DNA of 64,000 nucleotides from Runella defluvii (lineage in GTDB: Bacteria > Bacteroidota > Bacteroidia > Cytophagales > Spirosomataceae): the NCBI RefSeq assembly GCF_014195535.1, contig NZ_JACIBY010000007.1:248001-312000 (forward strand), given 5' to 3'. The notes beneath the pieces are model-generated. The model was not told where the DNA came from and did no database searches. It saw only the letters and a list, made by a program, of their open reading frames with translations. The position numbers were made by a program, and so were the translations under genes. Below, in pieces: positions 1 through 7,782 of this stretch (position 1 is the stretch's first letter; each line of letters begins with the position of its first letter).

Positions 1-16
1 TAACTCATCACTCAAA

Positions 17-1129
17 ATGTGGCATTATTTTCCTGGGCAGTATATGCCCTCATATCAAGTCAATCGTGCATTAACTCAGGCCCATTACGGGGGTGGAGAG
101 TTTGCCGAAATTTTGGAAGTAGCAAGTGAAATCGACCCACTCGACCGCGAGAGTTTTAACCGTGCTTGGGTAAAAATGGGCGATAAAGTCTATGACAAAG
201 CAGAAGCCTATGCACAGGCCAATCAGCGCGTGTCGGCGCGACGTACCTACTTGCGGGCGTTCAATTACTTACGTACGGCTGAGTTTTTTATGACTCTGCA
301 CGACGAACGCAAAATTCCTTATTACCTCAAATGCCGCGATGCCTTTATCAAAGCCATTGATTTGTTCGATGAACGACCAATAACGGTTGATATTCCGTTT
401 GAAGGCTCAATACTTCCTGCCTATCTTTTTAAACCAGTTGGCGTTGCAAATCCGCCAGTAGTGGTCATGTTTGGTGGGTTGGACAGTTTGGCCGAAGAGC
501 TTTACTTCGGAATTGCCCAACACCTTAATGAACGCGGAATAGCCATGATGGCCGTCGATGGCCCTGGACAAGGAGCGGCTTTGCGCTTGAATCACATTCA
601 TACCCGCTATGACTATAATGTGGCTGGGACGGCAGTATTGGACTATATTATTGAAAATCTCGGCGAGCATGTCGATACCGCTCGGGTAGGGGTTGGGGCT
701 GTTTCGATGGGGGGCTACATGGCGGCACGCTGTGCGGCGTTTGAGCCTCGTTTTAAAGTGTGTATGATTTTTGGCGCGGTTTGGTCGTACTACGACATTT
801 GGAAAAACCGTCCAGACAATCACCCATTGGCCGAAATCGTACAACATATCGTAGGAGCCGACAACATGACCGAAGCCCGCGAGCGTCTTAAATACTTTAC
901 GTTAGAAGGTGTTGCCGAAAAAATTCAATGCCCAACTTACATTCTCCACGGCGAAGACGACCGCCAAAATTTTGTGGAAAATGCCTACAAAGTAAACGAC
1001 GCCTTGACTTGCGAACACGTGATGGAAATCGTGCCGAAAGAAGAAAGTGGCTCTGCTCACTGCTCAGTCGATGATTTTACCAAGACTTTTAATATGTACG
1101 ATTGGATTGAAAAAAAGATTAAGAGTTAG
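17..1129 (+). CDS. alpha/beta hydrolase with N-terminal helical cap
   Basis: A 370-residue serine hydrolase without a signal peptide, so cytoplasmic. The nucleophile elbow is AVSMGG (Ser230); the probable acid is in HGEDD (about residue 314) and the probable base is His348 in SAHCS. A helical N-terminal region of about 120 residues precedes the hydrolase fold, as in the FrsA/DUF1100 and 2,6-dihydroxypseudooxynicotine hydrolase group, some of which cleave C-C bonds. It is the first complete gene of a six-gene co-directional set ending at 6408, which suggests it hydrolyses a ring-cleavage or acyl intermediate. The frame is open upstream to the window edge, but ATG 17 follows a CTCATCACTC repeat remnant and gives a normal N-terminus. 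The fold is clear; the substrate is unknown. Confidence 0.8.
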   Translation: MWHYFPGQYMPSYQVNRALTQAHYGGGEFAEILEVASEIDPLDRESFNRAWVKMGDKVYDKAEAYAQANQRVSARRTYLRAFNYLRTAEFFMTLHDERKIPYYLKCRDAFIKAIDLFDERPITVDIPFEGSILPAYLFKPVGVANPPVVVMFGGLDSLAEELYFGIAQHLNERGIAMMAVDGPGQGAALRLNHIHTRYDYNVAGTAVLDYIIENLGEHVDTARVGVGAVSMGGYMAARCAAFEPRFKVCMIFGAVWSYYDIWKNRPDNHPLAEIVQHIVGADNMTEARERLKYFTLEGVAEKIQCPTYILHGEDDRQNFVENAYKVNDALTCEHVMEIVPKEESGSAHCSVDDFTKTFNMYDWIEKKIKS

Positions 1130-1200
1130 TCACTGGTGATTGGTTACTGATAATTGGAGAAACCTTACCTGCACCTAATTACCAATCATAAACTACTAAA
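1130..1200. repeat. intergenic GGTTACTGATAATTGG-type repeat
   Basis: The gap between the hydrolase and the HisD-like gene is built from short units such as TGATTGGTTACTGATAATTGG-like blocks, with the complementary ATTACCAATCAT near 1178-1190, so the RNA could fold weakly on itself. Similar wording recurs at 5364-5451. It resembles degenerate intergenic low-complexity repeats rather than a defined terminator. Confidence 0.45.
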
Positions 1201-2484
1201 ATGGTTACCCAAATAAAAAAAGGAATTACGTACGCCGAAAGCAAAGAAGCAGATCTCAAAGTGCGTGCTTTGGTAGAAGAAATGCTCGAAAATGTGGCGC
1301 AAAATGGTGATAAGGCCGTACGTGAGTATTCGACAAAGCTTGATCATTGGTCGCCCGAAAGTTTCCGACTTTCGGACGAAACGATTGAGGAAATTGTCGC
1401 GTCGTTGCCCGAACAAGTGATTCAAGACATTACGTTTGCCCAAACCCAAATTCGGAATTTTGCCCAAATCCAACGCGAATCTATGCGTGATGTGGAGGTC
1501 GAAACCCTTCCTGGGGTGATTTTGGGGCATAAACATATACCTGTCAACTCGGTGGGTTGTTACGTGCCAGGTGGGCGCTACCCGATGGTAGCCTCAGCGC
1601 ACATGAGCGTACTTACGGCTAAGGTTGCGGGGGTGAAGCGCGTGATTGCGTGTACGCCACCCATCAAAGGTGAAATCCCCGCCGCTACTGTTGCAGCGAT
1701 GTACATGGCAGGTGCTGATGAAATTTACCTCCTTGGGGGCGTTCAGGCCATTGCTATGATGGCGTTGGGGACGGAAACCGTAAAGCCCGTTGATATGCTC
1801 GTAGGCCCAGGAAACGCCTACGTGGCCGAGGCCAAACGGCAATTGTTTGGAAAAGTAGGAATTGACCTTTTTGCGGGTCCTACCGAAACCTTGGTGATTG
1901 CCGATGATACCACGGATGTCGAAACCTGCGCCACCGATTTGCTCGGACAAGCAGAACACGGGCCTACGTCGCCTGCGGTATTGTTAACCACGAGCAAAAC
2001 CATCGCCGAAGGCATCGAACCCGAAATTCAACGCCAATTGGCCGTTTTACCGACGGCCGATATTGCGAGTGTTTCGTGGCGAGATTACGGACAAGTCATT
2101 TTGTGTGACACCGTGGATGAACTGGTGGCCGAAGCTGACCGCATCGCCAGTGAACACGTACAAGTAATGACTGAAAATCCACGGTATTTCTTGGACAAAA
2201 TGACCAACTACGGTGGGTTGTTTTTAGGCGATAAAACCAACGTTGCTTATGGCGATAAAGTCATCGGCACCAATCATACATTACCTACCAAAGAAGCAGC
2301 TCGTTACACAGGCGGACTCTGGGTAGGCAAGTTCCTCAAAACTTGTACCTACCAAGAGGTTCGTACTCCAGAAGCCAGCGCATTTATTGGAGAATATTGC
2401 TCCCGACTTTGCGCCATCGAAAACTTCTGGGGCCACAAAGAACAAGCGGACTTACGGGTGAGAAAATATACGAGCGATAAGTGA
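1201..2484 (+). CDS. histidinol dehydrogenase-family NAD-dependent dehydrogenase
   Basis: A 427-residue HisD-family protein. Family landmarks include the Zn-ligand motif GQAEHGP in the middle of the protein, the [13 protein letters not shown] loop and the C-terminal TNHTLPT segment. HisD proper oxidises L-histidinol to histidine in two NAD-dependent steps. No other his gene is nearby, and it sits between a hydrolase and an SDR in what looks like a catabolic cluster. A HisD paralogue acting on another alcohol is therefore likelier, as known for HpsN-type sulfopropanediol dehydrogenases. The last codons and stop overlap a GTGATGAG repeat tract that runs into the next gene. The family is certain; the substrate is inferred to be non-histidinol. 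Confidence 0.85.
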   Translation: MVTQIKKGITYAESKEADLKVRALVEEMLENVAQNGDKAVREYSTKLDHWSPESFRLSDETIEEIVASLPEQVIQDITFAQTQIRNFAQIQRESMRDVEVETLPGVILGHKHIPVNSVGCYVPGGRYPMVASAHMSVLTAKVAGVKRVIACTPPIKGEIPAATVAAMYMAGADEIYLLGGVQAIAMMALGTETVKPVDMLVGPGNAYVAEAKRQLFGKVGIDLFAGPTETLVIADDTTDVETCATDLLGQAEHGPTSPAVLLTTSKTIAEGIEPEIQRQLAVLPTADIASVSWRDYGQVILCDTVDELVAEADRIASEHVQVMTENPRYFLDKMTNYGGLFLGDKTNVAYGDKVIGTNHTLPTKEAARYTGGLWVGKFLKTCTYQEVRTPEASAFIGEYCSRLCAIENFWGHKEQADLRVRKYTSDK

Positions 2485-2581
2485 TGAGAGCGAAGTGATA
2501 AATAAAAGTTTACGAGGTTTAAAAGTAAATAGTATGGACAAAGAAAACTCATCACTAAACTCTCATCGCTCATCTCTCAAA
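2481..2581. repeat. CTCATCACTC repeat pair around the SDR start
   Basis: GTGATGAGAGCGAAGTGATAA at the end of the HisD-like gene is the complement of the CTCATCACT...CTCATCGCTCATC tract at about 2546-2581, so the two can pair across the SDR start codon. The right-hand tract is translated as the N-terminus of the SDR. It belongs to the same low-complexity family as the tracts at 1-16, 2734-2768, 2993-3030, 4129-4158 and 41867-41918. Confidence 0.65.
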
Positions 2582-3358
2582 GTTGTTCTCGTCACAGGCG
2601 GTGCAGGGGAAATCGGGTCGGCCATTTGTAAAAAGTTTGCTCAAAATGGCTATTCAGTGATTGCTACGTACAACAGTAATTCTGCCAAAGCTGAGAGGCT
2701 ACTAGCTGAGTTGAATGTAATTTCTGAGTCTAAAACTCAACACTCATCGTTCATCACTCATCACTCAATTTTCCACGCCCCAACCACCGATGCTCAAAAA
2801 GTAGAGGAGTTGAAGGCATTTGTGGCCGAAAAGTATGGAAAATTAGATGTCTTGGTTAATAATGCAGGCATTACAACGCCCGTACCGCACGATGATTTGG
2901 AAGGCTTGACCGACGAATGGATTGATAAAATCATGCAGACAAATTTCCGAGGTTCGTTTGCCATGTGCAGAGCGATGAAAGAACTATTAGAAAACTCATC
3001 ACTCATCGCTGAGCACTCATCGTTAATAGTCAACATCTCCTCCATTGCTGGTATTTACGGCATCGGTAGCAATGTGGCGTATTGTGCCTCCAAAGCGGCG
3101 ATTGATTCCATGACGCGTTCGTTGGCGCGTGTGTTGGCACCCAAAATCAGGGTAGTGTCGGTGTCGCCAGGATTTGTGGAAGGAGAATACACCAAAAATT
3201 TTGACCAACAATTCCTGCAAAACCAGCGAGATAACACGCCATTGGGGCGTTTTGCAACGGGGAACGACGTAGCACAGGCTGTGTTTGCCTTGGCGACCTC
3301 ACTTACATTTACCACGGGTACAATTCTGACCGTTGATGGCGGTCGATTATTGAAATAA
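2534..3358 (+). CDS. SDR-family oxidoreductase carrying repeat-derived segments
   Basis: A classical short-chain dehydrogenase. Landmarks are the nucleotide loop TGGAGEIG, the NNAG motif, catalytic Ser in NISSIAG, YCASK (Tyr and Lys) and C-terminal SPGFV. It probably oxidises or reduces a hydroxy/keto intermediate of the surrounding pathway with NAD(P). I chose ATG 2534: the in-frame GTG 39 bases upstream lies inside a repeat and would add an unrelated N-terminus. Three CTCATCACTC-type tracts are translated in frame: at the N-terminus (NSSLNSHRSSL), after the second beta strand (QHSSFITHHS) and just before the active-site strand (NSSLIAEHSSL). All catalytic motifs survive, so the enzyme may still be active. 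Confidence 0.88.
   Translation: MDKENSSLNSHRSSLKVVLVTGGAGEIGSAICKKFAQNGYSVIATYNSNSAKAERLLAELNVISESKTQHSSFITHHSIFHAPTTDAQKVEELKAFVAEKYGKLDVLVNNAGITTPVPHDDLEGLTDEWIDKIMQTNFRGSFAMCRAMKELLENSSLIAEHSSLIVNISSIAGIYGIGSNVAYCASKAAIDSMTRSLARVLAPKIRVVSVSPGFVEGEYTKNFDQQFLQNQRDNTPLGRFATGNDVAQAVFALATSLTFTTGTILTVDGGRLLK
2734..2768. repeat. CTCATCACTC tract inside the SDR gene (1)
   Basis: Units ACTCATCGTTCATCACTCATCACTC-like run in frame through the SDR and encode a Ser/His-rich loop between the coenzyme-binding beta strand 2 region and the strand leading to NNAG. SDRs normally have a short linker here, so this reads as an insertion tolerated in a surface loop. Confidence 0.65.
2993..3030. repeat. CTCATCACTC tract inside the SDR gene (2)
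   Basis: A second in-frame tract (AACTCATCACTCATCGCTGA, then CACTCATCG) encodes ENSSLIAEHSSLI immediately before the NISSIAG active-site strand. In ordinary SDRs this helix-strand connection is a short Gly/Lys-rich turn. Confidence 0.65.
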
Positions 3359-3369
3359 ATTCTTACAAA

Positions 3370-4128
3370 ATGAAAATAATAGACCTTTCAGTAACTATTT
3401 CGGAAAAGATAAAAGAGCCGCTCCCAACCAAAATTGTCTATGAAGACCACAAAGAAGGGGCAAAAAAAATGGGTGGAAAACTCTTTGAAGGCTTGACCGA
3501 TGTGTTTATCGACGGAAACGGCCCTGCGGGTGAATTTTTGACCGTAACGAGTCATTGTGGTACGCACGTCGATGCGCCGTATCATTATTTTCCAACTTCT
3601 GAGGGAAAACCAGCCCGTACGATTGATGAAATGCCGTTAGAATGGTTTTTTCAAGATGGCGTTGTCCTTGATTTTACCGATAAACCCGACGGCTATATGT
3701 TTGAGCCAGAGGATTTACAAGAGAAATTAGAGGCTATCGGCTATAAACTGAAACCATTGGATATTGTCTTGATTCGTTGTGATGCGGATAAGCGTATTCA
3801 TGACGATGATTTTGTAAAAATTCACGTGGGAGCATCGGCAAAAGCCACGCACTGGCTTATTGACCAAGGCATTAAAGTAATGGGTACCGACGGTTGGGGT
3901 TGGGATATTCCATTGCATATTCAAGCAGCAGATTTCAGGGAGAATCCTCGTCCAGGCATTATCTGGCAAGCGCACTATGTAGGTATCAAAAAAGAATATT
4001 GTCAAATCGAAAAACTGGCAAATCTTGACCAATTGCCACCTTTTGGTTTCAAAGTGGCTTGTTTCCCTGCCAAAATCGAAAAAGCAAGCGCTGGCTGGAC
4101 GAGGGCGGTAGCGATTTTGGAAGATTAG
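3370..4128 (+). CDS. cyclase/KynB-like metal-dependent hydrolase
   Basis: A 252-residue protein of the cyclase family (PF04199), which includes kynurenine formamidase (KynB) and isatin hydrolase. The metal-binding signature HCGTHVDAPYHY lies at about residues 62-73, and the N-terminus DLSVTIS is typical. These enzymes use Mn or Zn to hydrolyse amide or lactam-type bonds of aromatic degradation products. It starts 12 bases after the SDR, so the two are likely co-transcribed. Next to the FAD monooxygenase and FAH-family hydrolase it supports an aromatic or heteroaromatic catabolic role; the exact reaction cannot be read from the sequence. Confidence 0.85.
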   Translation: MKIIDLSVTISEKIKEPLPTKIVYEDHKEGAKKMGGKLFEGLTDVFIDGNGPAGEFLTVTSHCGTHVDAPYHYFPTSEGKPARTIDEMPLEWFFQDGVVLDFTDKPDGYMFEPEDLQEKLEAIGYKLKPLDIVLIRCDADKRIHDDDFVKIHVGASAKATHWLIDQGIKVMGTDGWGWDIPLHIQAADFRENPRPGIIWQAHYVGIKKEYCQIEKLANLDQLPPFGFKVACFPAKIEKASAGWTRAVAILED

Positions 4129-4158
4129 TGATAAACGATGAGTAAAACTCATTTGTAG
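4129..4158. repeat. GATGAGT/ACTCAT hairpin repeat
   Basis: ATGAGT-AAA-ACTCAT forms a small perfect hairpin right after the cyclase stop codon. It is another copy of the CTCATCACTC family, here with both orientations adjacent. Confidence 0.5.
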
Positions 4159-4217
4159 GTTTTTCAAGAGTAATCAATCGTCAATCGAATCAATCCTAAA
4201 CCGTAAATTAAAATACC

Positions 4218-5363
4218 GTGGTAAAAAAAATATTGGTAGTCGGAGCTGGCATCGGAGGACAGTCAGTGGCGATCGGTCTTAAAAAAGCAGGTTTTGAAAT
4301 AGACGTTGTCGAAATCCATAAAGAATTTAACGTTTATGGTGTCGGCATTATTCAGCAGGCCAACGCGCTTCGGGCGTTAGATGCCATTGGCGTAGCCGAC
4401 GAGGTCATGCGGAGAGGCTCACCTTATGGTAAAGTGAAACTTTGTTTGCCTCATGGCAACTCGCCGTTTGGCGTTCAGATTGGCGAAGCAGGAACGCCAC
4501 CAATTGGTCGTTTTCCAAGCCATAATGGTATCTCTCGCCGAATCTTACACGATGTACTTTTTGAAGAAGCTCAAAAAGTAGGCTTGAAATACCGCATGGG
4601 AGTGACTGTTGAGTCCATTGATAATCAGCCTGATGCTGCTAAGGTAACGTTTACGGATGGTACTTCTGCTACCTACGATGTTGTCATCGCCGCCGACGGA
4701 GTCAACTCAAAAGTACGCAAGCTCATTTTTGGCGAGTTCAAATCTACTTACGTAGGTTTGTCGGTGTGGCGCTATGCCTTTAAGCGTCCTGCGAGTTTGG
4801 ATACGGGGTATATTTTCTTTAATAAAAAACACAAGCTGGGAGTCATCCCGATGACGGCTGAGTTGTGTTATATTTTCCTTAATTCGGCGGAGGGAGACAA
4901 TCCAATTATCCCTGAAGACCAATTGGTTGAGAAGTTGAAAAGCTACATGTCGGCTTATCCGATTCCGCTGGTGCAAGAGCTTATCCCTCAAGTAACAGAC
5001 CCTACATTGGTCAATTATCGCACGCTTGAAACCCTCCAAATGCCAGCGCCTTGGTACAAAAACCGAGTCGTAGTGTTGGGAGATGCCGCGCATACGACGA
5101 TTCCGCAATTGGGGTCGGGGGCGGCGTTAGCCATCGAAGATGCCGTGGTTTTGATTGAAGAATTGCAAAAGGAAGGTTCAGTAGAAGAAGTCTTTGAACG
5201 ATACATGACCCGCCGCTATAATCGCTGCAAAATGGTGGTGGATGTTTCGGAAACCTTGGGGGCTTGGGAATTGCTCGAATACAATGACCAACCACTACCT
5301 GAAGGGGCAAACATGGGGATGCTTATGGGAAAAACAGGCATGGCGTTGACTCAGGAAATTTAG
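4218..5363 (+). CDS. FAD-dependent aromatic-ring monooxygenase (group A type)
   Basis: A 381-residue flavoprotein of the PHBH/salicylate-hydroxylase type. It has the Rossmann motif GAGIGG near residue 9, the central DG motif (AADGVNSKVRK) and the second FAD motif GDAAHTTIPQLGSG at about 288. Such enzymes hydroxylate phenols, pyridinols or related rings with NAD(P)H and O2 in the cytoplasm. The start is GTG 4218, directly before the KKILVVGAG strand, and no better ATG exists. It lies between the cyclase and the FAH-family gene in the same direction. The gap of about 90 bases before it contains repeats, so it may also have its own promoter. The family is sure; the substrate is unknown. Confidence 0.88.
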   Translation: MVKKILVVGAGIGGQSVAIGLKKAGFEIDVVEIHKEFNVYGVGIIQQANALRALDAIGVADEVMRRGSPYGKVKLCLPHGNSPFGVQIGEAGTPPIGRFPSHNGISRRILHDVLFEEAQKVGLKYRMGVTVESIDNQPDAAKVTFTDGTSATYDVVIAADGVNSKVRKLIFGEFKSTYVGLSVWRYAFKRPASLDTGYIFFNKKHKLGVIPMTAELCYIFLNSAEGDNPIIPEDQLVEKLKSYMSAYPIPLVQELIPQVTDPTLVNYRTLETLQMPAPWYKNRVVVLGDAAHTTIPQLGSGAALAIEDAVVLIEELQKEGSVEEVFERYMTRRYNRCKMVVDVSETLGAWELLEYNDQPLPEGANMGMLMGKTGMALTQEI

Positions 5364-5451
5364 TTAATGGTTACTTGTTATTAGTAAATCAGTTTTAAAT
5401 GCCATTGGTACTGTAAGCAATAACCAGTTTACCAATAAACCAATAACCCAA
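5364..5451. repeat. intergenic GGTTAC/AATAACCA inverted repeats
   Basis: ATGGTTACTTGTTATTAG is followed about 50 bases later by CAATAACCAGTTTACCAAT, giving an imperfect inverted repeat between two genes of one probable operon. It matches the style of the element at 1130-1200. Confidence 0.45.
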
Positions 5452-6408
5452 ATGAAACTAATCACATTTTTAAATAAAAGCCAAGAATCACGCATTGGCT
5501 GGCTTGTAGGAGAAAAGGTAGTAGATATGCAGTTGGCGAGTTCTCAATTGCCGACGGACATGCTCACTTTTATAGATAACCACGAAATTTATTTCGAAAT
5601 TATTCAATCGTTAGGCGATGTAGCACCGCATTATTCGTTGGCTGATGTGCAACTTTTAGCACCGCTACCCAATCCACGAAGTTTTCGGGATTATATTGGG
5701 TTTGAGATGCACATGCAAAACGCTTCTCGCTCGTTTGGACATAAAATTGGCCCTGCTTGGTACGATATGCCCATTTTTTATTTTACCAATCACCAAGCCA
5801 TTTATGGTCCTGAGGCCGAAATCAAACGCCCAACCAAGGAGACGAAGCTCGATATTGAGTTAGAAATGGCCTGTATCATTGGCAAGAAAGGAAAAGACAT
5901 CAAAGCGGCTGATGCTCGTCCATATATTTTTGGTTATACGATTTTCAACGATTGGACGGCGAGAGCAATCCAAAAAGTAGAGATGGAGATTCCGTTGGGG
6001 CCGCATAAAGGCAAAGATTTTGCCAATGCGATTGGCCCTTGTATCGTCACGGCCGATGAAATGGAGCAATACCGCGTTCCGTTTGACCCCACGGTTTTTC
6101 AAGAGCCCATCAGCGTACCAAAAGTGGCAGGTGACAGACTGAACCTGAAAATGACATCTCGTATCAACGGTCAGACGGTGTGTGAAGGAAATTACAAAAC
6201 ATCGTACTATAGTTTCGAGCAAATGATTGAGCGGGCTTCTGAAAACAACGTAACCCTCATGCCAGGCGATATTCTTGGTTCTGGTACACTCGGTTGGGGT
6301 AGTTTGATTGAAAACAATTTTACGGTTCATCGCTCCCTCGAACCTGGCGATGTCGTAGAACTGGAAATTGAAGGTATTGGTATTTTGAGAAATAAAGTAG
6401 TGTCCTAA
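5452..6408 (+). CDS. fumarylacetoacetate hydrolase-family protein
   Basis: A 318-residue FAH-superfamily protein (PF01557) with an N-terminal FAH_N-like region (ITFLNKSQ...GWLVG) and a C-terminal catalytic domain. Metal-ligand acidic residues lie in LDIELEMACIIGKKG and FNDWTAR, and the late GDILGSGTLGWGS segment is typical. Family members hydrolyse or decarboxylate 2,4-dioxo or 2-oxo-enoic acids at the end of aromatic and sugar-acid pathways, for example fumarylpyruvate hydrolase or diketo-deoxyrhamnonate hydrolase. It is the last gene of the 17-6408 cluster, consistent with the final C-C cleavage step. Confidence 0.87.
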   Translation: MKLITFLNKSQESRIGWLVGEKVVDMQLASSQLPTDMLTFIDNHEIYFEIIQSLGDVAPHYSLADVQLLAPLPNPRSFRDYIGFEMHMQNASRSFGHKIGPAWYDMPIFYFTNHQAIYGPEAEIKRPTKETKLDIELEMACIIGKKGKDIKAADARPYIFGYTIFNDWTARAIQKVEMEIPLGPHKGKDFANAIGPCIVTADEMEQYRVPFDPTVFQEPISVPKVAGDRLNLKMTSRINGQTVCEGNYKTSYYSFEQMIERASENNVTLMPGDILGSGTLGWGSLIENNFTVHRSLEPGDVVELEIEGIGILRNKVVS

Positions 6409-6477
6409 TCGCGCACAACTGATTGATTTTGCATAAACTTCCTCTTTTTTTGCCCATTTTTCTTGCTCATGTTAAAT

Positions 6478-6485
6478 TAGCTTTG
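6478..6485 (+). promoter_or_regulatory. Bacteroidota -7 promoter element
   Basis: TAGCTTTG matches the TAnnTTTG consensus of the Bacteroidota primary sigma factor, 50 bases before the esterase start. No TTG lies at the expected 19-21 base spacing upstream, so only half of the promoter is supported. Confidence 0.45.
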
Positions 6486-6534
6486 TGTAATTATATATTG
6501 AAATAATGCCAAAGTTTAACTCTTATAAAAAGCA

Positions 6535-7674
6535 ATGAAAAAACTAACGTTTACCTTTTTTACTCTTGCAGTTACCACTGCTGTTTTTGCTCAATTTCCG
6601 CAGCGAACGCCAACCCCCAATGATACCTTACAATCGGTGAGGCAACTGGCTGACGGTAAAGTGAAACTCAGTATTTATGCCCCCAAAGCTTCGGAAGTAA
6701 CGGTTTCTGGCGATTTTCCAAACGGTTTTCCTGCCGCTAAACTGCAAAAAGACGAAGTAGGAGTGTGGTCGTTTACGACGGCAACGCGCGTGTCCCCTAA
6801 TGTCTATACGTACGATTTTAACGTGGACGGATTAAAGGTATTTGACCCAAAAAATGCCCAGTACAAAGAATCAAACAGCGGTGTGTCAAACCTTTTTGAA
6901 GTAAAGGGGCCTGAAAATGATTTCCAAACGCTCAAGGACGTACCGCACGGAAAAATTGAAAAAGTGCTGTACAAATCAACGGCTTTAGAGGGAGCTTCGC
7001 GCCGTTTGCACGTGTATTTACCCCCCAACTACGACGAAATTAGCAAGAAAGAAAAACTGCCCGTGTTGTATTTATTTCACGGCGGTGGGGACAATGATGC
7101 TTCTTGGACGACGATAGGGCGGGCCAATTTGATTTTGGACAACCTCTACGCCCAAGGAAAACTCAAACCAATGATCGTGGTGATGCCCGCAGGACACACA
7201 CACATCCAAGGCTTTTTTATGGGGGCAGGTGCGCAGCAAGACCCTTTCTGCCGTGACATGGTTCAAGACGTGATTCCTTTTGTGGAAAAAACGTATCCCG
7301 TTTCCAACAAACGCGAACACCGAGCCATTGCAGGTCTTTCGATGGGAGGCATTCAGGCCATTAACTTAGCCCTTTGGCATCCCGATTTGTTTTCGCAAGT
7401 TTTTCCGATGAGTACGGGCTATTTTCCTAATGCCATTGCGGAAATCAAAGAAAAATACGGCGAGGTGATGCGAAACAAAACCATTAACTCTTTCAAAAAC
7501 TTTAAGATTTATATGGGAGGTGAAGCCGACATCGCGTACCAAAATAACCTAAATATGATGAAGATGTTCGACGAGTTTGGCATCAAATATACCTATGAAA
7601 ACGGCGGGGGAGCGCATACTTTTTTGGCTTGGCGTCAAAATCTAAAAGACTTCGCACCGCTGTTGTTTAAATGA
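6535..7674 (+). CDS. secreted esterase, CE1/feruloyl esterase-like
   Basis: A 379-residue exported enzyme. The signal peptide (MKKLTFTFFTLAVTTAVFAQ) is followed by an early-set/CBM48-like domain (about 35-120, KLSIYAPKASEVTVSGDF) and an esterase D/CE1 alpha/beta hydrolase domain. It has the oxyanion-region HGGGDNDASW, nucleophile GLSMGG (Ser269) and catalytic His361 in GGAHTF. Homologues release ferulic acid or acetyl groups from plant polysaccharides, or act on siderophores. It follows the putative aromatic cluster and precedes an MFS importer, so release of a hydroxycinnamate or acyl group is a reasonable inference. A terminator follows at 7719. Confidence 0.87.
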   Translation: MKKLTFTFFTLAVTTAVFAQFPQRTPTPNDTLQSVRQLADGKVKLSIYAPKASEVTVSGDFPNGFPAAKLQKDEVGVWSFTTATRVSPNVYTYDFNVDGLKVFDPKNAQYKESNSGVSNLFEVKGPENDFQTLKDVPHGKIEKVLYKSTALEGASRRLHVYLPPNYDEISKKEKLPVLYLFHGGGDNDASWTTIGRANLILDNLYAQGKLKPMIVVMPAGHTHIQGFFMGAGAQQDPFCRDMVQDVIPFVEKTYPVSNKREHRAIAGLSMGGIQAINLALWHPDLFSQVFPMSTGYFPNAIAEIKEKYGEVMRNKTINSFKNFKIYMGGEADIAYQNNLNMMKMFDEFGIKYTYENGGGAHTFLAWRQNLKDFAPLLFK

Positions 7675-7718
7675 TAAATAAGGCTAAACAAATCACTACG
7701 ATGAACTTGGCCGTACTA

Positions 7719-7751
7719 CCTCATAGGCTCCCGTTCCTATGAGGTTTTTTT
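7719..7751 (+). terminator. rho-independent terminator
   Basis: CCTCATAGG / CCTATGAGG arms around an 8-base loop, followed directly by seven T residues. It ends the esterase transcript. Confidence 0.85.
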
Positions 7752-7782
7752 ATACCCGAAATCACCCTAAAACCTATTCTCG

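Noticed and set aside
1201-2484. HisD as a histidine biosynthesis gene
   Set aside because: No other his gene is near, and the neighbours are catabolic; the family alone does not prove histidinol as substrate.
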